A stretch of DNA of 40,947 nt from the NCBI GenBank assembly GCA_028278675.1, contig JAQAJJ010000006.1:50424-91370 (forward strand), given 5' to 3'. Every line of letters starts with the position of its first letter. The first letter of the stretch is position 1. Source of the stretch: Candidatus Azophilus lithoversatilis (lineage in GTDB: Bacteria; Pseudomonadota; Gammaproteobacteria; Pseudomonadales; Azotimanducaceae). Shown here piece by piece: positions 17,226 through 25,655 of the stretch. The position numbers and the translations under genes are program-made. A model generated the notes under the pieces. The model was not told the origin of the DNA, made no database searches, and saw only the letters and a list, made by a program, of their open reading frames with translations.

Positions 17226-17827
17226 TCGGGTCGTCGCAGCGCCGCCCCTTCGCCATGACCGGTCTTTCCCTTCTGGAAATGCTGGTGGTGTTGGTGCTGG
17301 CCTCGTTGCTGGCCACATTGCTCGTTCAAGGCCTAGGCTTTTTTCTGTCGAGCAGTGACACGGCCCGGCGTTACGCCAGCCGGGCTTCGGAGGCGCACCA
17401 GCGCCAGCACTGGTTTGCATCCTCGGTGCGCAGCATGGTGCCCTATCTTGATCCGCAGCGGGCATTCGCCGGCGATGCGGCATCCTTTTCCGGCATCACT
17501 CTTGAGCCGCTCGGCTCCGAACCGGGCCTCCCGAAGCAAGTACGCTGGTCCATCGAGCCGGATCGCGAATCCTTGCGCTATGCCGAGTCGGGTGGCCCAC
17601 AGGCCCGCGCAGCGGCTTGGACCGTGCTTCGCGCGCCGGGCGAAGCGCTGCGGTTCCAATACGCCGACCGCGCCGGCGATTGGCACGCCAAGTGGCCAGT
17701 GGCGGAGGTCGCACGGGAATGGATTCCCGGCCAAGTGCGGTTGGTCGGCGAAGATGGCCGTACCTTCCTGTCGGCGCACTTGGCCCTGCACCCGGTGCCG
17801 GTGGCCAACTTTTTGGAACCGTTGTGA
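17222..17827 (+). CDS. gspJ: Minor pseudopilin GspJ
   Basis: A 201-residue prepilin. The leader ends at G14, and the mature part begins LSLLEMLVVLVLASLLATLL. Leu replaces the more common Phe at +1, which peptidases tolerate, and Glu stands at +5. The rest is the larger beta-domain typical of GspJ. The ATG overlaps the gspI stop (ATGA), and its own stop overlaps the gspK start (GTGA), so translation is coupled along I-J-K. Confidence 0.86.
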   Translation: MIGSSQRRPFAMTGLSLLEMLVVLVLASLLATLLVQGLGFFLSSSDTARRYASRASEAHQRQHWFASSVRSMVPYLDPQRAFAGDAASFSGITLEPLGSEPGLPKQVRWSIEPDRESLRYAESGGPQARAAAWTVLRAPGEALRFQYADRAGDWHAKWPVAEVAREWIPGQVRLVGEDGRTFLSAHLALHPVPVANFLEPL

Positions 17828-18846
17828 GAAGCGTTGGCGGAGGAGCCGGCCAAGGCTTCATCCTGGTGGCAACGTTGTGGATCCTCGCGGCGCTTGCGGC
17901 GCTCGCCGCCTACATCAATGCCGTCGCCGAGGCCAACGTGGCGCAGGCGATTGGCATCAAGCGCGCCATCGACGAGGATTTGGCCTTGCGCAGCACGGAA
18001 GCGACCCTGCTCTACCTGCTCTCCACCAACCGGATGAATCACCGGGGACTTTTGCTCGAGGCGGATCAGCGCTTCGCTGAACTCAGCCCGGATGACTTGC
18101 CGCCCATCGGCGACGGCGAGTTGTGGATGAACGGCACGGTTTACCAGGGTTTGGGCGGGGTGTGCCTCGCGGCCCAGGATGAGATGGGTCTGGTGTCAAT
18201 CAACCAACCGCGGGCGCCGCATTTTGCGGCCCTGCTGCGCTGGTTTGGCATCGGACCCGCCGATCGCAGTCGGCTTGTGAGCCGCATCGCGGACTATGTT
18301 GATGCGGATCACGCGCTCAGGCTTGGTGGTGCCGAACGCTTCGCCTACCAACGTGCGGGCCTGGTGCCGCCACCCAATTGGATCATGGCCACGCCGATTG
18401 AAATGAAGCGCGTTCTCGGCATGGATCAATTGCTGGGCGTCGACCAGCAGCGCTCGCTGTTCCCCCTGCTGACCTCGCGCCCGCTGACGGGCTACAATTT
18501 CAACACCATGCCCCTTGAAGTCGTCGGGGCGATTCTGGAGGTGGATCGGGAGGTGGCCAACGCCATCTTCGATCAGCGGCTGCAGGCACCGGTTCGGCGT
18601 TCGGAGCAATTGCGGGAACTCACCGGATCTGCGGTGGACATCCCTGACGAAGGCATGTTGCAGCTGCCTTCCGACTTCGTGCGGTTGATGCTGTGGCACC
18701 CAGGGCGGGGTGGGCGGTGGCTGGTGGGGGTGGAGATGACGCCCTTTGGAGAGACAGCCCCTTGGCGCAAGGATTATCAGTATTGGGAGCCGTTTGCAGC
18801 GCATGATACAGAAGAGCCTCCAAGACTTGCGACGCCGCTTCTCTAG
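17824..18846 (+). CDS. gspK: Tip pseudopilin GspK
   Basis: A 340-residue protein from GTG 17824. The leader ends G11, followed by FILVATLWILAALAALAAYI. The lack of Glu at +5 is the hallmark of GspK, the pseudopilus tip subunit. A large alpha-helical domain follows, with conserved stretches LVSRIADYVDADHALRLGGAE, then NTMPLEVV and LLTSRPLTGYN. Starts further upstream lie inside gspJ and would bury the leader. The 4-base overlap with gspJ supports the GTG. Confidence 0.9.
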   Translation: MRSVGGGAGQGFILVATLWILAALAALAAYINAVAEANVAQAIGIKRAIDEDLALRSTEATLLYLLSTNRMNHRGLLLEADQRFAELSPDDLPPIGDGELWMNGTVYQGLGGVCLAAQDEMGLVSINQPRAPHFAALLRWFGIGPADRSRLVSRIADYVDADHALRLGGAERFAYQRAGLVPPPNWIMATPIEMKRVLGMDQLLGVDQQRSLFPLLTSRPLTGYNFNTMPLEVVGAILEVDREVANAIFDQRLQAPVRRSEQLRELTGSAVDIPDEGMLQLPSDFVRLMLWHPGRGGRWLVGVEMTPFGETAPWRKDYQYWEPFAAHDTEEPPRLATPLL

Positions 18847-19858
18847 GCGTCCGAACTTCATTCAGGGCCGCCGCGACGCAACCCGGCTGCCGCGGCCGTC
18901 GCTCAGCGCCCATTGGATTTTGGGCCGCGGCCTGTGCATGTACCGTTGCGAGAACTTTGATCATGTGCCCCGGGCTCGGCGAGAGGCGGCGGTAAGGCTC
19001 CAGGTGCCGGGATGGAGCCCGTTCGAGCGCACCGAACACTATGCCGTTTGGGCGGGTGGCGACGCCATGGTTTGGTATTGGGATGCGGACGCCGTGGACC
19101 GTGAAGCGATGCGCGCCCAATTCGCCGAGGCGGGTGCGGACCCGGCGCGCTGCCTCGTGCTGCCGGAAACGGTGTTCCGTCCCCGCCAGGCGAACGGCCT
19201 GTGCTTGCAGCGTTGCGCGGAGGGCTTTGAGATCCAGTATTGGCGCGACAGCCTGCTGCTTAGCGCCGTTTGGTCGTTGGAACGGCCCTCGGCGCAGCGT
19301 GTGGTCCTCTTCGCCGAGCGCCAGGGCGCCGCCGCCGAAGCGGTCGAGGTCGATGAGCTGCTCGCCGAGCCTTGGGCGGCGCAGATGTCGCCTCGGGAGT
19401 GGCTGGTGGCCAACGAGTTGCGCGTGGCGGCGGGGCTCGCCTTGGTGCTGTCCACCCTGTTGATTGGGCAGGCAGGTCGGCACTGGAAGCTGGTGCTGGC
19501 CGGCCAAGGCGCTGACCGCGACTTCGCCGCGATTCAGGAGGAAGTCGCTCCCTTCATGGCGGCGCGCAATGAGCAGCGGCGCTTAAGCGGCATCAACGAC
19601 CGGCTCGATGACCTGCTGCGCGAACCGTCGCAGGCCTACCTCATGGGCTTGATTGATCAAGCGCTGCCGAACCCCGAGGCGCGCTTCGCAGCTTGGCACT
19701 ACCAACAGGGCGAACTCAAGGTGGTGGTTGAGGACGCGGCCGTCGATCCGGTGCAGTATGTGCGGCTGATTGAGGAACTGCCCGTTCTCACTGATGTGCG
19801 CGTGGAGCAGGCCCGCGGCCGGAATCGGATTGAGTTGACCATGCAGGTGGGGCGGTGA
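18803..19858 (+). CDS. gspL: Type II secretion protein GspL (inner-membrane ATPase anchor)
   Basis: The ATG at 18803 gives 351 residues, with an N-terminal cytoplasmic PilM/actin-like region. A single membrane helix lies near residues 210-228 (VAAGLALVLSTLLIG), followed by a periplasmic coiled-coil and ferredoxin-like domain ending ELTMQVGR. GspL binds GspE and recruits it to the membrane. A TTG at 18746 would add 19 residues. The gene overlaps the end of gspK by 44 bases. Sequence identity to well-known GspL is low, so the call leans on topology and position between gspK and gspM. Confidence 0.78.
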   Translation: MIQKSLQDLRRRFSRRPNFIQGRRDATRLPRPSLSAHWILGRGLCMYRCENFDHVPRARREAAVRLQVPGWSPFERTEHYAVWAGGDAMVWYWDADAVDREAMRAQFAEAGADPARCLVLPETVFRPRQANGLCLQRCAEGFEIQYWRDSLLLSAVWSLERPSAQRVVLFAERQGAAAEAVEVDELLAEPWAAQMSPREWLVANELRVAAGLALVLSTLLIGQAGRHWKLVLAGQGADRDFAAIQEEVAPFMAARNEQRRLSGINDRLDDLLREPSQAYLMGLIDQALPNPEARFAAWHYQQGELKVVVEDAAVDPVQYVRLIEELPVLTDVRVEQARGRNRIELTMQVGR

Positions 19859-20754
19859 ACGGCTTGAAGGCGGCATGGGCGCGGCTGCGCTCTGAGTTGG
19901 CCGCTAATTTGCGGCTGCGCCTTGGCGCTTGGGCGGCGGCCTTCATCGTCCTCTTCTATGTGGTGCTGGTGCAGGGTGACCGAGTGGACGCCGCTTATGA
20001 CGGATACGCCGCCAGCGCCGAGCGCTTTGCCCGCGGCGAGCGGCTGCGCGGCCAAGGCGAATGGGGCGAGTTGCTGGCCGCCGAGCGGTTGCGCGGTGAG
20101 CAGTTGGGGGTCCTGTTTTGGGAGGCCGAGACACGAGGCTTGGCGGAGGCCAGCCTGCAGGCCGCTTTGCAGGACTTGCTCAAGCCGCTCGAGTTCCGCA
20201 ACCTACGCATTCAATCGGGTGTCAGCCAACCCGTCCCGGACGTGCCCGGCCTCTGGCAAATTCAGGCCCAAGTCAACGCGGGATACCGGCAGGGCGCGGA
20301 GCTGCGGATGCTGCACGAAATCGCGTCACACCCCCGCAAGCTGGTGGTCAACCGACTCGACTTGGTACCCCAGCACAGTCGCGTGCTGTTGATCGTATCG
20401 GCCGACTTCACCGGCATTAGAGTGTCCGGTGGGCTAGGTGGCCAGCGGGTGGCGGCCAAAGTGGGGCGAAGCCTCTCAAGCAGCCCTTCGATGTGCGCTA
20501 CCCGCCCCTCGATGCGGGCCACTCGCTGTTGGAGCGTTTCGATCTGGCTCGATTGGGCCTTGATTTCAGTGCGCATCTCCACACGCAGTTCGGCGATGTC
20601 CTGGCGCGAAATGAAAACGCGGATCAGGCCGGACAGGAAAAGGCCGAGCCGAAGCATCGGCGAGAGCAGGAGGAAGGAAGACCACAAAAAGCCGAAGAAC
20701 TCGCCGGCCGCAGTTACGCAAAACTCCTCCAATGCCGCTGGCCGGCGGCGTTAA
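19855..20754 (+). CDS. gspM: Type II secretion protein GspM, with abnormal C-terminal extension
   Basis: GTG at 19855 overlaps the gspL stop by four bases. Residues 1-~190 look like GspM: a short cytoplasmic segment, one membrane helix (GAWAAAFIVLFYVVLVQG, about 24-41), a periplasmic coiled coil (SAERFARGERLRGQGE), and a ferredoxin-like domain ending around VLLIVSADFTGI. After about residue 190 the frame continues for 110 residues of Ser/Arg-rich sequence with no domain character. This part is antisense to a convincing minus-strand coiled-coil reading frame. The natural end was probably near 20425 and lost its stop codon. gspN, gspC and gspD do not follow. Confidence 0.7.
   Translation: MNGLKAAWARLRSELAANLRLRLGAWAAAFIVLFYVVLVQGDRVDAAYDGYAASAERFARGERLRGQGEWGELLAAERLRGEQLGVLFWEAETRGLAEASLQAALQDLLKPLEFRNLRIQSGVSQPVPDVPGLWQIQAQVNAGYRQGAELRMLHEIASHPRKLVVNRLDLVPQHSRVLLIVSADFTGIRVSGGLGGQRVAAKVGRSLSSSPSMCATRPSMRATRCWSVSIWLDWALISVRISTRSSAMSWREMKTRIRPDRKRPSRSIGESRRKEDHKKPKNSPAAVTQNSSNAAGRRR
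20262..20732 (-). CDS. Small membrane-anchored coiled-coil protein, function unknown
   Basis: On the minus strand, 156 residues from TTG 20732 (or 131 from ATG 20657) contain a hydrophobic helix (LRLGLFLSGLIRVFI). A clear heptad coiled coil follows: DIAELRVEMRTEIKAQSSQI, then ETLQQRVARIEGRVAHIEGL. The codons here favour G or C at third positions, so this strand is the coding one between about 20425 and 20732. Downstream, the last 55 or so residues are antisense to gspM and have no domain character, so the original C-terminus seems lost. Similar short coiled-coil proteins are common in bacteria, with no known role. Confidence 0.5.
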   Translation of the reverse strand: MEEFCVTAAGEFFGFLWSSFLLLSPMLRLGLFLSGLIRVFISRQDIAELRVEMRTEIKAQSSQIETLQQRVARIEGRVAHIEGLLERLRPTLAATRWPPSPPDTLMPVKSADTINSTRLCWGTKSSRLTTSLRGCDAISCSIRSSAPCRYPALTWA

Positions 20755-20863
20755 GTGAACGGGTCACCGTTGCCTACGTGCTTCCCCAAGGCACTTCAAT
20801 TTGCGGGACAGCACACTAGCCCTTCATGTCATTTAATCCTGTAGTCAAAAGCGCCCTGCCGAT

Positions 20864-23800
20864 CTACCAGGTGTCCACATTGGGCCGTTTCTTGTGCGTT
20901 CTTGCCGGTCGTGGCGGTATGGAGCGCAGGCCGGCGCTGATCCACTTGCGGGAATCCGCCGGATCGATGACGTCGTCGAGCTCGAAATGGGAGGCGGTGT
21001 TGACCGCCTTGCCGCGCTCGTACATGTCGGCCACCATCTGCTCATAGGCGGTCTTGCGCTCGGCGGGGTCTTCGATGGCCTGCAGTTCCTTGCGGTAGCC
21101 GAGCTTCACGGCACCCTCGATACCCATGCCGCCGAACTCGCCGGTCGGCCAGGTGACGGTGAACAGCGGCGCCTTGAAGCTGCCGCCCGCCATGGCTTGG
21201 GCGCCCAAGCCGTAGGCCTTGCGGGTGACGATGGTCATCAGCGGCACGTCGATGTTGGCGCCGACCACGAACATGCGCCCGGCGTGGCGCACCAGGGCGG
21301 TCTTCTCCGACTCCGGGCCGACCATGATGCCGGGGCAGTCGCACAGGCTGAGTATTGGAATGTCGAAGGCATCGCAGAGCTGCAGGAAGCGGGCCCCCTT
21401 GTCGGCGCCGTCGGAGTCGATGGCGCCGGAGAGGTGGCCGGGGTTGTTGGCGACCACGCCCAAGGGGCGTCCTTCCACACGGATGAAGGCGGTGAAGATG
21501 CCTGGACCCCAGTCCTTGCGGATCTCAAGCATGGAACCGACGTCGGCGATGCCCTCGATCACCTCGCGCATATCGTAGTAGCGCAGGCGGTTTTCCGGCA
21601 CGATGAAGCGCAGCTTGCGCTCGTCGGGCGGCTCCCACTCGGGCACTGGCCCTTGGAAGTAGGAGAGATACTGCTTGGTGACGGCCACGGCTTCGGCTTC
21701 GTCAGCCACGGTGATGTCCACCACGCCGTTGGGCCGCTGCACCGACATGGGGCCGACTTCCTCGGGCTTGAAGATGCCTAAGCCCCCACCCTCGATCATG
21801 GCCGGTCCGCCGATGCCGATGTTGGCGTCCTCGGTGGCGATGATGACGTCGCAGCAGGCCAGCAGCACCGCGTTGCCGGCGAAGCAGCGCCCGGTGGTGA
21901 TGCCAACGATGGGCACCAGCCCCGACAGGCGGGCAAAGTAGGTGAACGCCCAACAGTCGAGTCCGGCCACCCCGGAGCCGTCGGTGTCGCCGGGCCGGCC
22001 GCCGCCGCCTTCAGCGAACAGCACCGTGGGGAGGCGGAACTGTTCAGCCACCTCGAACAGTCGGTCCTTCTTGGCGTGGTTCTTGATGCCTTGGGTGCCC
22101 GCCAGCACCATGTAGTCGTAGGACATGAGCATGGCCCGGGCCCGCTCGGGCCCGAACAGGTGGCCATTGACTTGGCCAAGCCCGCAAACCATGCCGTCGC
22201 CGGTCGTGTTCTTGATGAGGTCCGCGAGGCTGCGCCGCCGCCGCTGCCCGGCGACCACCACCGAGCCGTACTCGACGAAGGTGCCTTCATCGCAGAGGTC
22301 GGCGATGTTCTCACGGGCGGTGCGATGGCCCGTTCGGCGTCGCTTGGCCACCGCTTCGGGTCGGTTCTCGTCGTGGCCTGCGGCCTTGCGCTCGAGAACT
22401 TCGGCGAGGTCGGGGCGTACGCGGTCCAAGTCCAGGGTTCCGCCGCCGCTTTCGGTGGGCGCCTCTATCTTGGTTTCCGCGAGGTAGATCAGCGGATGGC
22501 CCTCGAACACGGTGTCCCCGGCATTGACGCCGAGGCGCTGCACCACGCCGCTGACTTCGGCGTGCACCACGTGCTCCATCTTCATGGCTTCCATGACGAC
22601 CACCTGCCGTCCGCTCCAAACCTCATCGCCGGGACCGACGTCGAAGGCGACGATCGTGCCCTGCATGGGCGCGGCCACGGCAACCACGCCCGGCGGCAGC
22701 TCTTCCTCGACCAGTGCCAGAGCCGCGGGGGCGGTGGTGGCGCTCGCCGCATTGGACTTGCCGTGGTCCAGCACGGCGAGCGGGTCGATGGCATCGACCT
22801 TGGCCCCGGCCAATGCCTTGGCGGCGGCATTCGTTCCATCGGATGCGCTTGTGCTGTTTTGACGTTGGGCCAAGGTGCCGTGTTGGGTTGGCTGGGCAAG
22901 GCGGTTGAGGTTTGCGTCAACGAAACCGGTATCGAAAGCGCCGTCCGTGAATTGCGGGTCGGCGAAGAGATTGCGCAGAAAGCCCAAGTTGGTGGCGACG
23001 CCTTCGATGCGCGTCTCGCACAGTGCCCGGTAGCCCTTGCGCACAACGGCGGCGTAGTTTCCGCGGGGGGCGTGAACGACCAGTTTGGCGAGCAACGAGT
23101 CGAAAGCGGGGCTGGTGGCGTAGCCTGTGTAACCGAAGCTGTCGGTGCGCAATCCGGGGCCGGTGGGCGGTTCGAAGAGGCTCAGCGTGCCGCCCGCTGG
23201 CTTGACGCTGCCATCTTCACCGAGGGTCTCCATGTTGATTCGCGCTTGAATGGCGAAGCCTTGGGGGGCCGGGATGCTGGCTTGCCGTAGGCCGAGCTCA
23301 GCAAGGCTGGCGCCGTCCGCAATCTCCAACTGGGCGCGCACCAAGTCGATGCCGGTCACTTCCTCGGTGACGGTGTGCTCCACCTGCAGGCGAGCGTTGG
23401 CCTCGATGAAAGCGAAGCGTTCGCCCGACACCAAGAACTCCACGGTGCCGGCGCTGCGGTAGTTGACCGATTGGCCCAAGCGCAGGGCCGCTTCGGCAAG
23501 GGATTCCCGCAGTGCTTCATCAAGATGCGGGCAGGGCGCGACTTCCACGATCTTTTGGCGTCGTCGCTGAATGCTGCACTCCCGCTCCCACAGATGGCTC
23601 ACCGCGCCGTTGCCGTCGCCGAGAATTTGCACTTCTATGTGGCGGGCGCCGGACCGGTATTCCTCCACGTAGAGCGCCGAATTGCCGAAGGCCAGCTCCG
23701 CTTCGGAGGCGCAGCGGGCGAAGGCGGCGTCGAGGTCGTCGCCATCCTCGACCATCCGCATGCCGCGTCCGCCGCCGCCGGAAACCGCCTTGATGATCAG

Positions 23801-24256
23801 CGGCGCGCCGTCGAGCGCCGCATGGAAGGCTCGGGCCTCGTCGAGCGTGACCGGCCCTTCGCTGCCGCGCAGCAGCGGGATGCCGCATTGCGTCGCCAAG
23901 GCGCGAGCCCGGGATTTGTCGCCAAGGGCGGCCAGGGTTGCCGAGTCCGGTCCGACGAAAGTGATGCCAGCGGCCTCCAGCCGCTCAGCGAACAAGGTGT
24001 TTTCACTCAGGAACCCGTAGCCCGGATGCACCGCGTCGCAGCCATGGGCCGTGGCCAGCGCGACGAGTTGTTCGATGTCCAGATACGCGGCTGCGCCACG
24101 TCCCGTCAACGCCACCGCCTCGTCGGCTTGGAATCGATGCAGGGAGGCGGCGTCTTCGGGGGCATACGCCGCTAGGCTTGCGACCCCGAGGTCGGCGGCG
24201 GCCCGAGCAATGCGAATGGCGATTTCGCCCCGGTTAGCGATCAGCAGTCTTTGCAT
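20864..24256 (-). CDS. Single-chain acyl-CoA carboxylase (biotin carboxylase, biotin carrier and carboxyltransferase fused)
   Basis: A 1130-residue protein with three modules. Biotin carboxylase occupies about 1-450 (LIANRGEIAIRIARAA, the ATP-grasp glycine loop SGGGGRGMR, and FIEANARLQVEH). The biotin carrier is around EAMKMEHV, with biotinylated K559 (about 530-610). The carboxyltransferase runs from about 640 to 1130 (TGDGMVCGLGQVNG, GGRPGDTDGSGVAG, GFGGMGIEG-like region). It carboxylates an acyl-CoA using bicarbonate and ATP; this single-chain architecture resembles long-chain or broad-specificity acyl-CoA carboxylases. The exact acyl-CoA is uncertain. ATG 24256 has AGGAGG upstream, next to the 88-bp tandem repeats. 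No accA is found in the window. Confidence 0.9.
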   Translation of the reverse strand: MQRLLIANRGEIAIRIARAAADLGVASLAAYAPEDAASLHRFQADEAVALTGRGAAAYLDIEQLVALATAHGCDAVHPGYGFLSENTLFAERLEAAGITFVGPDSATLAALGDKSRARALATQCGIPLLRGSEGPVTLDEARAFHAALDGAPLIIKAVSGGGGRGMRMVEDGDDLDAAFARCASEAELAFGNSALYVEEYRSGARHIEVQILGDGNGAVSHLWERECSIQRRRQKIVEVAPCPHLDEALRESLAEAALRLGQSVNYRSAGTVEFLVSGERFAFIEANARLQVEHTVTEEVTGIDLVRAQLEIADGASLAELGLRQASIPAPQGFAIQARINMETLGEDGSVKPAGGTLSLFEPPTGPGLRTDSFGYTGYATSPAFDSLLAKLVVHAPRGNYAAVVRKGYRALCETRIEGVATNLGFLRNLFADPQFTDGAFDTGFVDANLNRLAQPTQHGTLAQRQNSTSASDGTNAAAKALAGAKVDAIDPLAVLDHGKSNAASATTAPAALALVEEELPPGVVAVAAPMQGTIVAFDVGPGDEVWSGRQVVVMEAMKMEHVVHAEVSGVVQRLGVNAGDTVFEGHPLIYLAETKIEAPTESGGGTLDLDRVRPDLAEVLERKAAGHDENRPEAVAKRRRTGHRTARENIADLCDEGTFVEYGSVVVAGQRRRRSLADLIKNTTGDGMVCGLGQVNGHLFGPERARAMLMSYDYMVLAGTQGIKNHAKKDRLFEVAEQFRLPTVLFAEGGGGRPGDTDGSGVAGLDCWAFTYFARLSGLVPIVGITTGRCFAGNAVLLACCDVIIATEDANIGIGGPAMIEGGGLGIFKPEEVGPMSVQRPNGVVDITVADEAEAVAVTKQYLSYFQGPVPEWEPPDERKLRFIVPENRLRYYDMREVIEGIADVGSMLEIRKDWGPGIFTAFIRVEGRPLGVVANNPGHLSGAIDSDGADKGARFLQLCDAFDIPILSLCDCPGIMVGPESEKTALVRHAGRMFVVGANIDVPLMTIVTRKAYGLGAQAMAGGSFKAPLFTVTWPTGEFGGMGIEGAVKLGYRKELQAIEDPAERKTAYEQMVADMYERGKAVNTASHFELDDVIDPADSRKWISAGLRSIPPRPARTHKKRPNVDTW

Positions 24257-24271
24257 GTTGAATGACCTCCT

Positions 24272-24447
24272 GAGCCTTCAGCTTGCCCCAGAACGGCATG
24301 CCGCTGATGCCGAAGGAACGACCAGCCAGCCGCTGGGCTGTCTCCATTTGTTCCATGGAGAGCCTTCAGCTTGCCCCAGAACGGCACGCCGGCGCTGCCG
24401 AAGCAACAATCGGCCAGCCGCTGGGCTGTCTCCATTTGTTCCATGGA
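24272..24447 (-). repeat. Two tandem copies of an 88-bp repeat in front of the carboxylase gene
   Basis: Copies span 24272-24359 and 24360-24447, with an exact 88-bp period. Both read (plus strand) GAGCCTTCAGCTTGCCCCAG at the start and end CTCCATTTGTTCCATGGA. They differ mainly in the middle. On the minus strand each copy begins TCCATGGAACAAATGGAGAC and contains small inverted repeats (CCAGCGGCTGG). The nearer copy ends 15 bases from the carboxylase start, so the repeats form the untranslated leader. A diverged third copy interrupts the VapC-like gene near 9053. Confidence 0.9.
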
Positions 24448-24500
24448 AGTGCCCTGCGACCTTAAGGGCAGGCCCTACTAGGTGCAACAAAACGAACCCC

Positions 24501-25652
24501 CTAGGCCGCTCCAAGTTCGAGCCAGAGGTGGTGGTAGCCCCGCAACATGGATGAGTGAGTGCGCTCATTGACCGCGTGGGGCGCGTGATCGACCGTTGCG
24601 AATCTCCTCAACATGCCGTTCAACGCATGCTGGGCTTCCATGCGGGCCAGCGGCGCACCGATGCAGAAGTGTATGCCATGACCAAAGGTGTGGTGGTCGC
24701 TGCGGCGTCTGTCCAGACGAAACCTCTCCGGATCCGCATAGTGATCCGGGTCGCGATTGGCGGATGCGAGCACGGTATAGACGGTTTCCCCTCGGGCAAT
24801 CTTCTGCCCGTGGAACTCCGCTTCCTGCAGCGCAACGCGGCTGATCCAATGCACCGGTGGATCAAAGCGCAAACACTCTTCGATGGCATTGCCCACCTTG
24901 GACGGGTTCCGGCGAAGCGTTTGCCAAACGTCCGGGTGGTCGGCGATGTAGTGCAGCAGGTTGCTCAGGAGGTTGGTGGTCGTCTCGTTGCCCGCTATCA
25001 GCAGAAGCTGGCAATAGCCGACGATGACTTCCTCGGCAAGCGCCTCCCCGCCAACGTTGGCGGCGACGATTTTGCTGATTAGATCGTCATCGGGATTCTG
25101 CCGTCGCTTCGGAATCTCGTCGCGAAAAAAGTCCATCATCTCGATGATATCGGGCATCCTTTCGTCCATCGTTTTCGCTGTGCCCGTCGCGGTCAGGCTA
25201 TCCGACCAGCGCTTGAAGTCGTCTTTGCGTTCGAACGGAATGCCCATGAAGCGCGAGATCAACGCGACCGGCAAGGGTATGGTCAGGGCTTCGGCGATAT
25301 CGACCGGCCGCCCTGCGCCGATGTCATTGAGCAACTGATCCACAACCGCCTCGATATCCGCCTCCATCTCCCTCATTACCCGTGACGTGAACGAACGATT
25401 CACAATCGCCCGCAGGCCGGTATGCCGAGGCGGGTCGTCATGCAGCAAAGGGAGGCGCATGGTCGTTTCGGATCGGGCGGTGGCCAGCTCGGAAGAGTAG
25501 CTGGCTGGGTCCCTCAGCACAGACCGAACGTCGTCATATCGGGACAGTACCCAGCCCTGCACGTCGTCAGCCCACCAAATGGGCTGATCAGCGCGCCATT
25601 CGGCGTAGAGTGGGTAGGGATCGGCAATGGACTCGAGTTGTTGAAATTTCAT
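24501..25652 (-). CDS. Cytochrome P450 monooxygenase
   Basis: A 383-residue soluble bacterial P450. The haem-binding loop is FGHGIHFCIGAPLARMEA, with Cys ligand C330. The I-helix oxygen-activation motif AGNETT is at 220-225, and the ExxR of the K helix is E259-C-L-R262. The ADPERFRLDR segment lies before the haem loop. It lacks a fused reductase, so it needs an external ferredoxin and reductase, which are not encoded nearby. It starts three bases after the esterase stop, so the two are cotranscribed. The substrate is unknown; steroid, terpene or fatty-acid hydroxylation are usual for this class. Confidence 0.93.
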   Translation of the reverse strand: MKFQQLESIADPYPLYAEWRADQPIWWADDVQGWVLSRYDDVRSVLRDPASYSSELATARSETTMRLPLLHDDPPRHTGLRAIVNRSFTSRVMREMEADIEAVVDQLLNDIGAGRPVDIAEALTIPLPVALISRFMGIPFERKDDFKRWSDSLTATGTAKTMDERMPDIIEMMDFFRDEIPKRRQNPDDDLISKIVAANVGGEALAEEVIVGYCQLLLIAGNETTTNLLSNLLHYIADHPDVWQTLRRNPSKVGNAIEECLRFDPPVHWISRVALQEAEFHGQKIARGETVYTVLASANRDPDHYADPERFRLDRRRSDHHTFGHGIHFCIGAPLARMEAQHALNGMLRRFATVDHAPHAVNERTHSSMLRGYHHLWLELGAA

Positions 25653-25655
25653 CGC

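Noticed and set aside
24272-24447. Two direct repeats considered as a CRISPR array
   Set aside because: The 88-bp units are head to tail with no unique spacers, and no cas gene is present.
24278-24568. 96-codon minus-strand frame over the 88-bp repeats
   Set aside because: The protein is just repeat sequence read in different frames, and it starts inside the end of the P450 gene.
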